64,000 nucleotides of DNA from Pseudoflavonifractor sp. Marseille-P3106 (GCA_900169975.1 LT827120.1:1-64000); one strand, 5' to 3'; shown: positions 40,592-50,210, counted from the first letter of the stretch. Program-made: numbers and translations. The notes: generated by a model from the sequence alone, not told the origin.

Positions 40592-40648
40592 AAGTGAAAC
40601 GTGAAGCGTGAAAGGTGAAAAGTGGGCTGCACTTTTCACGTTTCACTT
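40592..40648. repeat. Inverted-repeat insert between rpsZ and rpsH
   Basis: AAGTGAAACGTGAA (40592-40605) and its exact complement TTCACGTTTCACTT (40635-40648) flank further GTGAA-like units. The gap is low in GC compared with the neighbours. It resembles a short mobile or regulatory hairpin inserted in an otherwise tight ribosomal operon. Confidence 0.7.
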
Positions 40649-40665
40649 ACTTCCCTTTTCACGAT

Positions 40666-40851
40666 TTACCAGGAAGCCTTCTTCACGCCGGGGATCTGGC
40701 CCTTGTAGGCCAGCTCGCGGAAGCAGATACGGCAGATGCCGTAGTCCCGCAGGTAGGCGTGGGGACGGCCGCAGATCTTGCAGCGATTATAGCGGCGGCT
40801 GGAGAATTTCGGCTCGGCCTGCTGCTTGAGGATCATGGATTTCTTAGCCAT
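40666..40851 (-). CDS. rpsZ: 30S ribosomal protein S14, zinc-binding type
   Basis: A 61-residue type Z S14 with zinc ligands C24-x2-C27 and C40-x2-C43. Small zinc-type S14 is usual in Firmicutes. [20 protein letters not shown] and the C-terminal [11 protein letters not shown] are typical. The start has AGGGAAAACGAG upstream and the gene lies between rplE and rpsH. Confidence 0.97.
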   Translation of the reverse strand: MAKKSMILKQQAEPKFSSRRYNRCKICGRPHAYLRDYGICRICFRELAYKGQIPGVKKASW

Positions 40852-40865
40852 CTCGTTTTCCCTCC

Positions 40866-41426
40866 TTAGGCGCGGGCGGCGAAGGGAGCGCCGATGAGCG
40901 TCAGCAGCTCACGAGCCTCTTCGTCGGTATTGGCGGTGGTGCAGAGCACGACGTCCATGCCCCGGATCTTGTCGATCTTGTCGTACTCGATCTCAGGGAA
41001 GATCAGCTGCTCCTTGATACCCAGGGCATAGTTGCCGCGGCCGTCGAAGGAGTTGGGGTTGATGCCGCGGAAGTCGCGCACGCGGGGCAGGGCCACGTTG
41101 AACAGGCGGTCCAGGAACTCCCACATCCGGTCGCCTCGGAGGGTGACCTTGGCGCCGATGGGCATCTCCTCACGGAGCTTGAAGTTGGCCACGGACTTCT
41201 TGGCCTTGGTGATGATGGCCTTTTGGCCGGTGATCTTGTTCAGATCGCCCACGACGGCCTCCAGGACCTTGGAGTTGTCCCGGGCCTCGCCGCAGCCGCA
41301 GTTGACCACGATCTTATCCAGCTTGGGGATCTGCATGACGGACTTGTAGCCGAACTTCTGCATAAGAGCAGGAGCGACCTCGGCCTGATACTTCGCCTTC
41401 AGGTTGGGCATTTTCTTTTCAGCCAT
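40866..41426 (-). CDS. rplE: 50S ribosomal protein L5
   Basis: A 186-residue L5, which binds 5S rRNA and contacts P-site t[52 protein letters not shown] and [18 protein letters not shown] are standard. AGGAGGAG precedes the ATG. Complete. Confidence 0.98.
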   Translation of the reverse strand: MAEKKMPNLKAKYQAEVAPALMQKFGYKSVMQIPKLDKIVVNCGCGEARDNSKVLEAVVGDLNKITGQKAIITKAKKSVANFKLREEMPIGAKVTLRGDRMWEFLDRLFNVALPRVRDFRGINPNSFDGRGNYALGIKEQLIFPEIEYDKIDKIRGMDVVLCTTANTDEEARELLTLIGAPFAARA

Positions 41427-41443
41427 TTGTTACTCCTCCTCTC

Positions 41444-41761
41444 TCAGATCTCGGCGCCGCACTTCTTGCAGACGCGCACACGCTTGCCGTCCGCGCCCAC
41501 CTTGCTGGCGGGACGGGTGGGCTTGTTGCACTTGGGGCACACCCGCATGACCTTGCAGGCGTAAATGGGGGCTTCCTTCTTCACGATGCCGCCCTCTTCG
41601 CCCTGCTTGCGGGGCTTGGTGTGGCGGGTGGCCACATTGACCTTCTCCACAATGACCTTGCGGGTCTCGGGCATGGCCTCCAGGACCTTGCCCTGCTTGC
41701 CCTTGTCCTTGCCGGAGAGGACGATGACAGTATCGCCCTTCTTGATGCTCATAGTGTTCAT
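41444..41761 (-). CDS. rplX: 50S ribosomal protein L24
   Basis: A 105-residue L24 with the KOW RNA-binding motif at the N-terminus (KGDTVIVLSGKDKGKQGKVLE). The C-terminus has CPKC and CKKC pairs that could bind zinc, as in many Firmicutes L24 proteins. It initiates assembly of the large subunit. Usual order rplN-rplX-rplE is kept. Confidence 0.97.
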   Translation of the reverse strand: MNTMSIKKGDTVIVLSGKDKGKQGKVLEAMPETRKVIVEKVNVATRHTKPRKQGEEGGIVKKEAPIYACKVMRVCPKCNKPTRPASKVGADGKRVRVCKKCGAEI

Positions 41762-41778
41762 GTTCTTCTCCTACCCCC

Positions 41779-42147
41779 TTACAGCACTTCGGGAGCCAGG
41801 GACAGGATCTTCATGTAATCCTTATCCCGGAGCTCACGGGCCACGGGCCCAAAGATACGGGTGCCCTTGGGGTTCTTGTCGTCCTTGATGAGGACGGCGG
41901 CGTTCTCGTCAAAGCGGACGTAGCTGCCGTCGGCACGGTGGATACCCTTGGCGGTACGGACGATAACGGCCTTGACCACTTCGCCCTTCTTCACGGTGCC
42001 GCCGGGCTGAGCCTTACGGACAGAGGCCACAACGACGTCGCCGATGTTGCCGAACTTCCGCTTGGAGCCGCCCAGGACACGAATGGCTTTGATTTCCTTG
42101 GCGCCGGTATTATCGGCCACCTTCAGATAGCTTTCCTGCTGAATCAT
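41779..42147 (-). CDS. rplN: 50S ribosomal protein L14
   Basis: A 122-residue L14, [22 protein letters not shown] then the core ending [16 protein letters not shown]. It forms an intersubunit bridge and is one of the most conserved ribosomal proteins. Placed between rpsQ and rplX with GGAGG. Complete. Confidence 0.98.
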   Translation of the reverse strand: MIQQESYLKVADNTGAKEIKAIRVLGGSKRKFGNIGDVVVASVRKAQPGGTVKKGEVVKAVIVRTAKGIHRADGSYVRFDENAAVLIKDDKNPKGTRIFGPVARELRDKDYMKILSLAPEVL

Positions 42148-42159
42148 ACTGGCACCTCC

Positions 42160-42423
42160 TTATTTGGCTTTCTCGAGGATCTCGACCACGCGCCAGCGCT
42201 TGTCCTTAGACAGGGGCCGGGTCTCCATGACCCGCACGCGGTCGCCCACGTTGCAGGCGTTCTGCTCATCGTGGGCCTTGAGTTTGTAAGTTCTCTTGAC
42301 GATCTTCTTGTACAGGGGATGGGCCACACGGTCGGCGATGGCCACAACCACGGTCTTGTCCATCTTATCGGAAACCACCAGGCCGACTCTGGTCTTGCGG
42401 GAAGAAGTTCTCACTTCGCTCAT
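42160..42423 (-). CDS. rpsQ: 30S ribosomal protein S17
   Basis: An 87-residue OB-fold S17, with [22 protein letters not shown] and the [13 protein letters not shown] tail. It binds 16S rRNA early in assembly. Between rpmC and rplN, complete and with strong AAGGAGG spacing. Confidence 0.97.
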   Translation of the reverse strand: MSEVRTSSRKTRVGLVVSDKMDKTVVVAIADRVAHPLYKKIVKRTYKLKAHDEQNACNVGDRVRVMETRPLSKDKRWRVVEILEKAK

Positions 42424-42439
42424 GTTTTACTCCTCCTTC

Positions 42440-42643
42440 TTATCGGCCTGCGAGCTGCTGCTCGCGGATGATGGTCTTGACCCGGGCAATGTCCCGCTTG
42501 ACCTGAGCGATCTTCACGGGATTGTCCAGCTGGTTGGTCGCGTGCTGAAGACGGAGCTGGAACAGGTCCTTCTTCAGGTCGCCCAGCTTCGTCTCCAGCT
42601 CGGCGGCGCTCATTTTACGGACGTCATTCGCTTTCATCTTCAT
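42440..42643 (-). CDS. rpmC: 50S ribosomal protein L29
   Basis: A 67-residue two-helix L29, at the exit tunnel where factors dock. [23 protein letters not shown] and the [17 protein letters not shown] helix are typical. Its ATG overlaps the rplP stop as ATGA, so translation is coupled. Confidence 0.97.
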   Translation of the reverse strand: MKMKANDVRKMSAAELETKLGDLKKDLFQLRLQHATNQLDNPVKIAQVKRDIARVKTIIREQQLAGR

Positions 42644-43077
42644 TCACCACCATTCTCGGTCACAGAAGGAGCTTCCTTCTTCACGATCTTGCACTTGACA
42701 GGCAGCTTGTGGCTGGCCAGACGGAGGGCCTCCTTGGCCACTTCCTCGGTCACGCCGCCGATCTCGAACATCACGCGCTCGGGCTTGACCACGGCGATCC
42801 AGTACTCGGGGGCGCCCTTACCGGAACCCATACGAGTGCCCAGCGCCTTCTTGGTCACGGGCTTATCGGGGAAGATCTTGATCCAGACCTTGCCGCCGCG
42901 CTTGGTGTAGCGGGTCATGGCGATACGGGCGGCCTCGATCTGGTTGGAGGTGATCCACGCGGGCTCCAGAGACTGGAGGCCCCAATCACCGTAAGTCACG
43001 GTGTTGCCGCGGGTGGCCTTGCCGGTCATGCGGCCACGGTGCACACGGCGGTATTTGCTTCTCTTGGGCAGCAGCAT
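42640..43077 (-). CDS. rplP: 50S ribosomal protein L16
   Basis: A 145-residue L16 ([25 protein letters not shown]), close to the A-site tRNA elbow and needed late in assembly. The C-terminus GGGE is shorter and more acidic than some homologues. It begins directly at the rpsC stop (TAAATG) and overlaps rpmC. Confidence 0.97.
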   Translation of the reverse strand: MLLPKRSKYRRVHRGRMTGKATRGNTVTYGDWGLQSLEPAWITSNQIEAARIAMTRYTKRGGKVWIKIFPDKPVTKKALGTRMGSGKGAPEYWIAVVKPERVMFEIGGVTEEVAKEALRLASHKLPVKCKIVKKEAPSVTENGGE

Positions 43078-43935
43078 TTAATTCTGGCCTCCTTCCTGAG
43101 TCTGAGGGGCAGCGGGCGCAGCGGCGGGGCGGGGGGCCGGCCGGCTCTGCACGCGGTTGTAAGTGGGGCCCTGGTTTGGACCGCGGCGGTCATCGCGGCG
43201 GAAGCCGCCGCTGCGGCGGTCGCCGTCCCGGCGATCCCGACGGGGACGATCCGGGCGCTCCTTGAAGTTCTTGGTGTCCAGGGTGCGGGGGGTGGTCCGC
43301 AGGGTCTGGGTCAGGACCTCGCCCTTGTAGATCCACACCTTCACGCCGATGCGGCCGTAAGTGGTGGCAGCCTCGGTGAAGCCGTAGTCGATATCGGCAC
43401 GCAGGGTCTGCAGGGGAATGGTGCCGTCATGATAGTGCTCGGTACCGGCGATCTCGCGTCCGCCCAGACGGCCGGAGCAGGAGACCTTGATGCCCAGAGC
43501 GCCGCCGCGCATGGCGCGGCCCATGGCGTTCTTCATCGCGCGGCGGTGGCCGATGCGGGCCTCCAGCTGCTGGGCGATGCTCTCGGCCACCAGCTGAGCG
43601 TCGGTGTCGACGCTCTTGACCTCCACGATGTTGAGGGCGACCGGCTTGCCGATCATCTTCTCCACCTGAAGGCGGATGCGCTCGATCTCAGTGCCGCCCT
43701 TGCCGATGACCACGCCGGGCTTGGCGCAGTGCAGGTAGATGCGGACCTTGGCGTTGTCTCGCTCGATCTCGATCTTGGGCACTCCGGCGGAGTACAGGGC
43801 CTTCTTCAGGTAGCCGCGGATCTTGTGATCCTCCACCAGCAGGTCGCCCACGTTCTCGTTTTTGGCGTACCAACGGGAGTCCCAATCTTTGATAACACCC
43901 ACGCGAAGACCGTGGGGATTGACTTTCTGTCCCAT
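43078..43935 (-). CDS. rpsC: 30S ribosomal protein S3 with long tail
   Basis: A 285-residue S3, about 55-65 residues longer than usual. The KH domain ([17 protein letters not shown]) and C-terminal domain through about residue 215 are normal. The extra tail is rich in Arg, Asp, Gly, Pro and Gln ([18 protein letters not shown], then [12 protein letters not shown]). S3 lines the mRNA entry tunnel, so a flexible tail may touch incoming mRNA. No stop or frame error explains it. Confidence 0.95.
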   Translation of the reverse strand: MGQKVNPHGLRVGVIKDWDSRWYAKNENVGDLLVEDHKIRGYLKKALYSAGVPKIEIERDNAKVRIYLHCAKPGVVIGKGGTEIERIRLQVEKMIGKPVALNIVEVKSVDTDAQLVAESIAQQLEARIGHRRAMKNAMGRAMRGGALGIKVSCSGRLGGREIAGTEHYHDGTIPLQTLRADIDYGFTEAATTYGRIGVKVWIYKGEVLTQTLRTTPRTLDTKNFKERPDRPRRDRRDGDRRSGGFRRDDRRGPNQGPTYNRVQSRPAPRPAAAPAAPQTQEGGQN

Positions 43936-43950
43936 ATTGTTCCTCCTCCC

Positions 43951-44283
43951 TTAGCGCTCGGCCACCGCGATGGTGATATGAGAAGTGCGCTTGTTGATCC
44001 GGTAGCCGCGTCCCTGGGCACGAGGCATCATCCGCTTGATGATGGGGCCGGGGGTGGCGAAGGTCTCGGAGACATACAGCTTCTCGGGATCCATCTGGTG
44101 GTTGTTCTCGGCGTTGGCGGCGGCACTCTTCAGCAGCTTCAGCAGAAGCTCAGAAGCGGCCTTGGGCGTGGTCATGAGAATGGCGGTGGCCTGGGCCACG
44201 CTCTTGCCGCGGATCAGGTCGCACACGATGCCGACCTTACGGGGAGAGATACGGGCGTATCTCAGAACTGCTTTCGCTTCCAT
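43951..44283 (-). CDS. rplV: 50S ribosomal protein L22
   Basis: A 110-residue L22, whose hairpin lines the nascent-peptide tunnel. [27 protein letters not shown] and the hairpin [22 protein letters not shown] are intact. No macrolide-type insertion was noted. Sits between rpsS and rpsC. Confidence 0.98.
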   Translation of the reverse strand: MEAKAVLRYARISPRKVGIVCDLIRGKSVAQATAILMTTPKAASELLLKLLKSAAANAENNHQMDPEKLYVSETFATPGPIIKRMMPRAQGRGYRINKRTSHITIAVAER

Positions 44284-44297
44284 CTACTCTCTCCTCC

Positions 44298-44570
44298 TTA
44301 CTTACCGGTCTTGGTGCCGGCGTGACCCTTGAAGGTACGGGTGGGGGCGAACTCGCCCAGCTTGTGGCCCACCATATCCTCAGTGACGTACACGGGCACG
44401 TGCTTGCGGCCGTCATGGACGGCGAAGGTGTGACCGACGAAGGAGGGGAAGATGGTGGAGGCGCGGCTCCAGGTCTTCATGACCTTCTTCTCGTTCGTTT
44501 CATTGAGCTTGTCGACCCGCTTCAGAAGCTCGGGAGCGCAAAACGGGCCTTTCTTGATGCTTCTAGACAT
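44298..44570 (-). CDS. rpsS: 30S ribosomal protein S19
   Basis: A 90-residue S19, of the small subunit head. [22 protein letters not shown] and [24 protein letters not shown] are diagnostic. AGGAG precedes the ATG, 13 bases after rplB stop. Complete. Confidence 0.98.
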   Translation of the reverse strand: MSRSIKKGPFCAPELLKRVDKLNETNEKKVMKTWSRASTIFPSFVGHTFAVHDGRKHVPVYVTEDMVGHKLGEFAPTRTFKGHAGTKTGK

Positions 44571-44583
44571 GTTTTACTCCTCC

Positions 44584-45417
44584 TTACTTCGCGTTACGGT
44601 GCTTGACGATGAACTTCTCGGTCCGGTTCTTGCCCTTGCGGGTCTTGTAACCCATCGCCGGCTTGCCCCAGGGAGTGACAGGGCCGGGACGGCCGACCGG
44701 GCTCTTGCCCTCGCCGCCGCCGTGGGGGTGGTCATTGGGGTTCATGACGGAACCGCGGACGGTGGGCCGCCAGCCCATGTGGCGTTTCCGGCCGGCCTTG
44801 CCGATCTGGATGTTCTCGTGATCGGTGTTGCCCACCTGGCCGATGGTGGCGATGCAGTCCAGCCGGATATAGCGCATCTCGCCGGAGGGCAGACGGACCT
44901 GGGCCATGCCGTTCTCCTTGGCCATCAGCTGAGCGGCCACACCGGCGGAACGGACCAGCTGGCCGCCCTTGCCGGGATAGAGCTCAATGTTGTGGATCAG
45001 AGTGCCCACGGGGATCTCGCTGATGGGCATGGCGTTGCCGGGCAGGATGTCCGCGCCGGTACCGGTCATGATGATGTGGCCGGCCTTCAGGCCCACAGGA
45101 GCCAGGATATAGCGGCGCTCGCCGTCCTCGTACTCGATGAGGGCAATGTTGGCGGAGCGGTTGGGATCGTACTGCAGGTTGATGACGGTGGCCTTGCCGG
45201 CCTTGTCACGCTTGAAGTCCACAATGCGGTACTTCTTCTTGTTGCCGCCGCCGCGATGGCGGACGGTGATGCGGCCGTAGCTGTTGCGGCCGGCATTCTT
45301 CTTCAGGTTCTCCAGAAGGCTGCGCTCGGGCTTGGCCTTCTTGTCGATCCCCTCGAAGGCGGACACGGTCATGTGGCGCCGGGAGGGGGTCGTCGGTTTA
45401 TAAGTCTTGATCGCCAT
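44584..45417 (-). CDS. rplB: 50S ribosomal protein L2
   Basis: A 277-residue L2, a primary 23S rRNA binder needed for peptidyl transferase centre formation. [18 protein letters not shown], the [17 protein letters not shown]-like segment ([16 protein letters not shown]) and [19 protein letters not shown] are standard. The conserved histidine in [17 protein letters not shown] is present. Confidence 0.98.
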   Translation of the reverse strand: MAIKTYKPTTPSRRHMTVSAFEGIDKKAKPERSLLENLKKNAGRNSYGRITVRHRGGGNKKKYRIVDFKRDKAGKATVINLQYDPNRSANIALIEYEDGERRYILAPVGLKAGHIIMTGTGADILPGNAMPISEIPVGTLIHNIELYPGKGGQLVRSAGVAAQLMAKENGMAQVRLPSGEMRYIRLDCIATIGQVGNTDHENIQIGKAGRKRHMGWRPTVRGSVMNPNDHPHGGGEGKSPVGRPGPVTPWGKPAMGYKTRKGKNRTEKFIVKHRNAK

Positions 45418-45431
45418 TTTCCTTCTCCTCC

Positions 45432-45731
45432 TTACACCATGCCCTCAAAGAACTCGATGGACTTGGAATCGGCGGTCAGGGTGACCATTGCCTTCTTCCA
45501 GGAGGCGCGGCGTCCGGCGGGGAACCGTCCGGTGCGCTTTTCCTTGCCAATCATGTTCAGAGTGTTGACCTTGGCAACCTTTACGCCGAAGATCTCCTCG
45601 ATCGCCTTGGCGATCTCGATCTTGTTGGCGCTCTTGGCCACCTCGAAGGTGTATTTTTTGTTTTCGGTCTCGCCCATGGACTGCTCGGTGATGATGGGGC
45701 GCTTAATGATGTCGTAAGCAGTGGTAGCCAT
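45432..45731 (-). CDS. rplW: 50S ribosomal protein L23
   Basis: A 99-residue L23 at the tunnel exit, the docking site for SRP and trigger factor. [32 protein letters not shown] is typical. Its ATG shares a base with the rplD stop (TAATG), so the two are translationally coupled. Confidence 0.97.
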   Translation of the reverse strand: MATTAYDIIKRPIITEQSMGETENKKYTFEVAKSANKIEIAKAIEEIFGVKVAKVNTLNMIGKEKRTGRFPAGRRASWKKAMVTLTADSKSIEFFEGMV

Positions 45732-46345
45732 TACGCGAACACCTCCTCGATCTCGGCCAGAGCCGCCTTGTCCACGATGAACTCATTGGCGTTGACGATG
45801 TCGTAAACGTTGATGAGCTTGGCGGGGGTGGTCAGCACGCCGGGGATGTTCCGGGCGGACTTGACCACGTTGGGGCAGGCGGTGACCACAACGGCCTTGT
45901 CGCCGCCCACCGCGTTCAGGAAGCCCTGGAAGGTCTTGGTCTTGATCTCGTCCATGCCGAGATCCTCCACCACGATGACCTTGCCCTGGGCCGCCTTGGC
46001 GGAGAGGGCAGACTTCAGAGCCAGACGGCGGACCTTCTTGTTCAGGGTATAGCGGTAAGAGCGGGGCTTGGGGGCGAACACGATGCCGCCGTGGGTCCAC
46101 TGGGGAGCCCGGGTGGAACCCTGACGGGCCCGGCCGGTGCCCTTCTGGCGCCAGGGTTTCCGGCCACCGCCGGAGACCTCCGCGCGGGTCAGGGCAGACT
46201 GGGTACCCTGACGGCAGTTGGCCAGGTGGTTCTTCACCACGTCGTGCATCACGCTGACGTTGGGCTCAATGCCGAAAATGGCGTCGGACAGGTCGATCTC
46301 GCCGACCTGAGTGCCGGCCATGTTGAAAACGTTAGCCTTAGGCAT
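45731..46345 (-). CDS. rplD: 50S ribosomal protein L4
   Basis: A 204-residue L4 whose long loop ([29 protein letters not shown]) reaches the peptide tunnel. In many bacteria L4 represses its own operon through the S10 leader; a terminator hairpin is seen in this leader. The gene starts 18 bases after rplC. Confidence 0.98.
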   Translation of the reverse strand: MPKANVFNMAGTQVGEIDLSDAIFGIEPNVSVMHDVVKNHLANCRQGTQSALTRAEVSGGGRKPWRQKGTGRARQGSTRAPQWTHGGIVFAPKPRSYRYTLNKKVRRLALKSALSAKAAQGKVIVVEDLGMDEIKTKTFQGFLNAVGGDKAVVVTACPNVVKSARNIPGVLTTPAKLINVYDIVNANEFIVDKAALAEIEEVFA

Positions 46346-46363
46346 GTCTCTTCTCTCCTCTCC

Positions 46364-47089
46364 TTAAGCTTTGCGGGCCGAGGCCTTCTGGGGATTACGG
46401 CCGGAAGCCTTCTGCGGGTTCTTGCTGATGTCGGCCGCAGCGCTCTTCTCCTTGACGTTGATCACGCTGTTGCGCAGGTAGACGATGCCGCCCTTGGGGC
46501 CGGGGATGGCGCCCCGAACGGCGATGACGCCCAGCTCGGTATCCACCTTGATGACGTCCAGGTTCAGCACAGTGACCTGATCCACGCCCATGTGGCCGGC
46601 GCCGATCTTGCCCTTGAAGATCCGGGAAGGATCGGTGCTGGAGCCCATGGAGCCGGCGTGACGGTGCACGGGGCCGCTGCCGTGGGTCTCCTTCAGGCGG
46701 TGAGCGCCCCAGCGCTTGATGACGCCCTGGTAGCCGTGGCCCTTGCTGACGCCGGTGACATCCACCCGGTCGCCCGCCGCAAAGACAGAGCAGTCCACGG
46801 TATCGCCCACGTTGAGCTTGTCGCAGTCCTTGAGTTTGAACTCCTTGAGGACCTTTTTGAGCACGCCCTCGCCCGCCTTCTTCAGGTGACCCAGTTCAGG
46901 CTTGGTGAGCTTGCGCTCGGGCACGTCCTCGTAGCCCAGCTGCACGGCGGTGTAGCCGTCCTTCTCCTCGGTCTTCTTCTGCACCACGGTGCAGGGGCCC
47001 GCCTCAATGACGGTGACCGGGATGACGCGGCCGGCTTCGTCGAAGATCTGCGTCATGCCGACCTTCTTGCCGATGATGGCCTTTTCCAT
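46364..47089 (-). CDS. rplC: 50S ribosomal protein L3 with extended tail
   Basis: A 241-residue L3, about 25-30 residues longer than usual. The core from [15 protein letters not shown] to [12 protein letters not shown] is standard, including the Gln/Arg-rich loop [19 protein letters not shown]. The extra tail repeats [18 protein letters not shown], a short internal duplication of NPQKAS. L3 is methylated on its loop in many bacteria. First assembly protein, 128 bases downstream of rpsJ. Confidence 0.95.
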   Translation of the reverse strand: MEKAIIGKKVGMTQIFDEAGRVIPVTVIEAGPCTVVQKKTEEKDGYTAVQLGYEDVPERKLTKPELGHLKKAGEGVLKKVLKEFKLKDCDKLNVGDTVDCSVFAAGDRVDVTGVSKGHGYQGVIKRWGAHRLKETHGSGPVHRHAGSMGSSTDPSRIFKGKIGAGHMGVDQVTVLNLDVIKVDTELGVIAVRGAIPGPKGGIVYLRNSVINVKEKSAAADISKNPQKASGRNPQKASARKA

Positions 47090-47216
47090 GTGTTTTCCTC
47101 CTTAATAAGGTTATTGGTTGAGAGAGTTGCCGGATCGGCATTGCTCTGTCAACTTGACCCGTCCGCCTCAAAAGCGCGGCGGACTGCGGTACAAACAATG
47201 TCAGACGCCGGGAAAC

Positions 47217-47531
47217 TTACAGCTTGATCTCGATGTCCACACCGGCGGGGAGCTCCAGGCTCATCAGGGCCTCGACCGTCTTGGGAGAGGGCTTGATGAC
47301 GTCGATGAGGCGCTTGTGAGTGCGGCGCTCGAACTGCTCACGGCTGTCCTTGTACTTGTGGACGGCGCGCAGGATGGTGACGACTTCCTTCTTGGTGGGC
47401 AGGGGAATGGGGCCGGAGACAGTGGCGCCGGTGCGCTTGGCGGTCTCCACGATCTTTTCCGCGCTCTGGTCGATGAGCTGGTGATCGTAAGCCTTGAGGC
47501 GGATGCGGATCATTTCTTTCTGAGCTGCCAT
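47217..47531 (-). CDS. rpsJ: 30S ribosomal protein S10
   Basis: A 104-residue S10, also NusE, the antitermination partner. [29 protein letters not shown] and [33 protein letters not shown] are diagnostic. The start at 47531 has AAGGAGG upstream and gives the correct length. It opens the S10-spc-alpha operon, with a promoter about 265 bases upstream and an attenuator-like hairpin in the leader. Confidence 0.98.
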   Translation of the reverse strand: MAAQKEMIRIRLKAYDHQLIDQSAEKIVETAKRTGATVSGPIPLPTKKEVVTILRAVHKYKDSREQFERRTHKRLIDVIKPSPKTVEALMSLELPAGVDIEIKL

Positions 47532-47630
47532 GATTTTTTCCTCCTTAAACATACGAAGTGGTGATGGGTGCCGCCCTTCGTACGGTGAGAACTTTTTCTG
47601 TCCACTTTATCGTGCGTATCACTCCACGAC

Positions 47631-47662
47631 AGAAAGAAAACCGGCAGGATAAGCCGGCCGGT
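47631..47662 (-). terminator. Attenuator hairpin in the S10 leader
   Basis: Minus-strand arms ACCGGC (47662-47657) and GCCGGT (47645-47640) with an 11-base loop, then TTTTCTTTCT. It lies between promoter and rpsJ and could be the target of feedback control by a ribosomal protein, as L4 does in some bacteria. The protein that binds is unknown. Confidence 0.65.
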
Positions 47663-47803
47663 CTCTGCCTCAGCGTGACGATATACGCTGGTACAGAACG
47701 TTCTCAGCCGCCCGATTCAACGGACATACTCCGCGGAAGTTACCGGCTTGCGCCGCAATCTCCCGCATCATCGCATAATGCGCCCCGAAACAGGCACTGG
47801 GGT

Positions 47804-47832
47804 ATTGTATCGCAAAAGGTACCGTAAGTCAA
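47804..47832 (-). promoter_or_regulatory. Promoter of the S10 operon
   Basis: Minus-strand TTGACT (47832-47827), exactly 17 bases, TACAAT (47809-47804). Very close to consensus, giving a leader of about 265 bases before rpsJ. No further genes occupy 47532-47852. Confidence 0.85.
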
Positions 47833-47852
47833 GCACTTTCTCACTTTTTTCT

Positions 47853-47885
47853 CCGGAATATCAAAGGAGGCCCTTCCATATCCGG
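47853..47885. other. Hairpin between the aro operon end and the S10 promoter
   Basis: CCGGAATATCAAAGG...CCTTCCATATCCGG pairs over 14 positions with two small mismatches. It follows the last gene of the aro operon (stop at 47916), but the minus-strand side runs into A residues, so it is not a classical T-run terminator. Confidence 0.45.
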
Positions 47886-47915
47886 AAAAGCCCCCTTTTT
47901 CTTCCTCCCCGGCGG

Positions 47916-48785
47916 TTATACCCCCCGGCTCCACTCCGGCCGGAGCGCCACATCGCCCGCCAGGGCCCCGTCCAGGGCGGTCAAAAATTCCTCCCGCCGG
48001 TCGGGCAGCGTCCCTTTCAGGGGCAGATAGTTGGAAGCGTGGTCGCAGGTAAAGTGGAGCGGGTCCACTGTCAGCTTCTCCACCAGCAGGCGCACCTCCT
48101 CCAGGCTCTCCCGGGCGGTGACGGGGGTGAAGCGCCCGGCCTTCCAGTCCCGATAGAGAACCGTCCCGGGCTGGAGGATCAGAGAAAGCGCCGACAGATG
48201 CCGGGGCCGCATCTCATTGACCATGGCCGCGGTGTCCAGGATGTGGCGCGTCCCGCCGCCGGAGCCGGCCAGGCCCAGCAGCACCATGACCCACAGGTCC
48301 ATTCCCGCCTGGCGCAGGCGCACTCCGGCCTCCAGCATCCCGGCGGCGTCCACCCCCTTGCATACGGCCTTCAGCAGGGCGTCATTTCCGGTCTCGAGCC
48401 CCAGGTAGGCCCGGGTCAGCCCCGCCTCCCGGAGCGTCCGCAGCTCCTCCGGCGTCTTTTCCAGCGTGCTCTCCGGCCCGGCGTAGGTCGTGACCCTTTC
48501 CAGTGCGGGAAAGGTCTCATACAGCGCCCGCAGAATGGCCAGCAGATCCCCGGTGGGCAGGGCGATGGCGTCCCCGTCGCAGAGAAACACCCGCCGCACG
48601 TCTCCATAATAGGCCCGGGCCATCTGAATGTCCTCCATCACGTCGGACAGCGGCCGGACGTGATAGCGCTTGTCCTTATACATGCCGCAAAAGGTGCAGG
48701 CGTTGTGGGAGCAGCCCACGGTGACCTGAAGCAGATAGCTCTTCCACTCTCCGGGCGGACGGTAAATCGTTCCCTCGTATCGCAT
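47916..48785 (-). CDS. Radical SAM protein, CX4CX2C type
   Basis: A 289-residue radical SAM protein. Its cluster motif is unusual, C-x4-C-x2-C (GCSHNACTFCGM), a form known in a family of clostridial radical SAM proteins of unknown function. LGLETGNDALL is the SAM-binding GE-type segment. The ATG at 48785 has AAGGAG seven bases upstream. It is the last gene of the aro operon, 22 bases after aroE, suggesting a link to aromatic metabolism but no reaction can be named. Confidence 0.8.
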   Translation of the reverse strand: MRYEGTIYRPPGEWKSYLLQVTVGCSHNACTFCGMYKDKRYHVRPLSDVMEDIQMARAYYGDVRRVFLCDGDAIALPTGDLLAILRALYETFPALERVTTYAGPESTLEKTPEELRTLREAGLTRAYLGLETGNDALLKAVCKGVDAAGMLEAGVRLRQAGMDLWVMVLLGLAGSGGGTRHILDTAAMVNEMRPRHLSALSLILQPGTVLYRDWKAGRFTPVTARESLEEVRLLVEKLTVDPLHFTCDHASNYLPLKGTLPDRREEFLTALDGALAGDVALRPEWSRGV

Positions 48786-48806
48786 CGGCACTCTCCTTTT
48801 TTACGC

Positions 48807-50210
48807 TCAGGTATTCTCTTCCAAAGCCTTCCGGGCCGCGGCCTTGGCCTTTTCCACATCCAGCGCCTCTCCGGTGAAGTGCTCCAATGCCAAAATGGCC
48901 TGGTGGAGAAGCATCCCCATCCCATTCATGACGGGATGGCCCAGTTCTCTGGCCCGGCGGAGCAGCGCGGTCTCCGCCGGAGCGTAGATCACATCGCACA
49001 CCGCGGCCCCGGCGGGCAGGGCGTCCACAAAGGACAGATCCTCAAACCCCCTGCCGGTCCCCGCCATTCCAAGGCAGGTGCAGTTGACCAGCATGTCGCT
49101 CTCCCCGGCGACCCTGCGCAGCGTCTCCGGATCAAACCCCTCCGGGGTCAAATTGGGCCGGTCGGCTGCGCACAGCGCCTGCGCCTTTTCCAATGTCCGG
49201 TTGCACACGGTGACCGCGGCCCCAGCTCCGGCCAGCGCCAGCGCCACGGCTTTGGCGGCGCCTCCCGCGCCCAGCAGGATCACCCGCTTCCCCGCGGGAT
49301 CCACCCCCAGCTCGGCCAGCGCCCGGAGAAACCCGCCGCCGTCGGTGTTGTAGCCGTAATATTTTCCGTCTCGAAGGCAGACGGTATTCACCGCGCCGCA
49401 CCGCCGGGCCGCCTCGTCCACCTCGTCCATCAGGGGGAACAGCTCCTCCTTGTGGGGCATGGTGGCGTTGAACCCGGCATATCCCGCAAAGGCGGCACAT
49501 TCCAGCCAGCGCCGGGTCTCACCCCGCGGCACCGGCTGGCAGAGGTAGATATAGTCCAGGCCCAGGGCCTCGATCATGGCGTTCTGGATCACCGGCGATT
49601 TGGAGTGGAGCACCGGGTCCCCAATGACGCAGAGCTTCCGGGTGGTATTTTTCACTTCCACGCGCATGTCTCTCTTCTCCTTCTCTTCCGTCTGGATCGG
49701 CGCGGGCAGGGCGGCGTTGACCAAAAAGGCCACGGCCACTCCCACCACCGTTTCGATGATCCGGGCGGCGGCATAGTCAACCCGGGATGCGCCGGTGACG
49801 CCGGTGACCAGCATGGCGCAGGGGACAATGCTGGCCATGGCGCAGGCGGCGGGCCGCCGGATCAGCTGACAGATCCACAGTCCCGCCACGCACACCGCCC
49901 CCAGGGTGGGCACCAAGACCAGGGGGGAATCCAGCCGCTCCCCCAGCAGCAGGGCGGCGGCTCCCAGCGCACCGCCCACCAAAACGCCCATAAACCGGGA
50001 GATCCCCTGCTGCACCGTCTGTCCCAGACTGCTCTGGGTACATACAATGCAGGCAATGCAGGCATAAAGCGGGCCAATACAGCCCAGCACTCCCCCCCGG
50101 GCCTCGTCATACAAAAGGCCAAAGGGGACGAACAGCAGATAGGAGATCATCACCGCCACGGCGGTCTTGATGACCCGCATCCCCACCCGGGGCACCCTCG
50201 GGTTGGTCAT
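48807..50210 (-). CDS. aroE: Fusion: aromatic acid exporter (FUSC-like) membrane domain - shikimate dehydrogenase
   Basis: A single open frame of 467 residues. Residues 1 to about 172 have five hydrophobic stretches and resemble the short aromatic-acid-exporter/FUSC domain. From residue 182 it is AroE: HSKSPVIQN, NATMPHKEELF (catalytic lysine), YNTDGGGF and GAGGAAKAV. No stop separates them; the linker EEKEKRD is itself encoded by a purine-rich AAGGAG ribosome site, with an in-frame ATG at 49667. So either one fused membrane-bound enzyme or two products from one frame are made. AroE reduces 3-dehydroshikimate to shikimate. Confidence 0.8.
   Translation of the reverse strand: MTNPRVPRVGMRVIKTAVAVMISYLLFVPFGLLYDEARGGVLGCIGPLYACIACIVCTQSSLGQTVQQGISRFMGVLVGGALGAAALLLGERLDSPLVLVPTLGAVCVAGLWICQLIRRPAACAMASIVPCAMLVTGVTGASRVDYAAARIIETVVGVAVAFLVNAALPAPIQTEEKEKRDMRVEVKNTTRKLCVIGDPVLHSKSPVIQNAMIEALGLDYIYLCQPVPRGETRRWLECAAFAGYAGFNATMPHKEELFPLMDEVDEAARRCGAVNTVCLRDGKYYGYNTDGGGFLRALAELGVDPAGKRVILLGAGGAAKAVALALAGAGAAVTVCNRTLEKAQALCAADRPNLTPEGFDPETLRRVAGESDMLVNCTCLGMAGTGRGFEDLSFVDALPAGAAVCDVIYAPAETALLRRARELGHPVMNGMGMLLHQAILALEHFTGEALDVEKAKAAARKALEENT
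49667..49684 (-). promoter_or_regulatory. Internal ribosome site and start for stand-alone AroE
   Basis: AAGGAG nine bases before an in-frame ATG at 49667 would start a 286-residue AroE of normal length. This favours separate production of soluble AroE from the longer frame. Confidence 0.6.
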
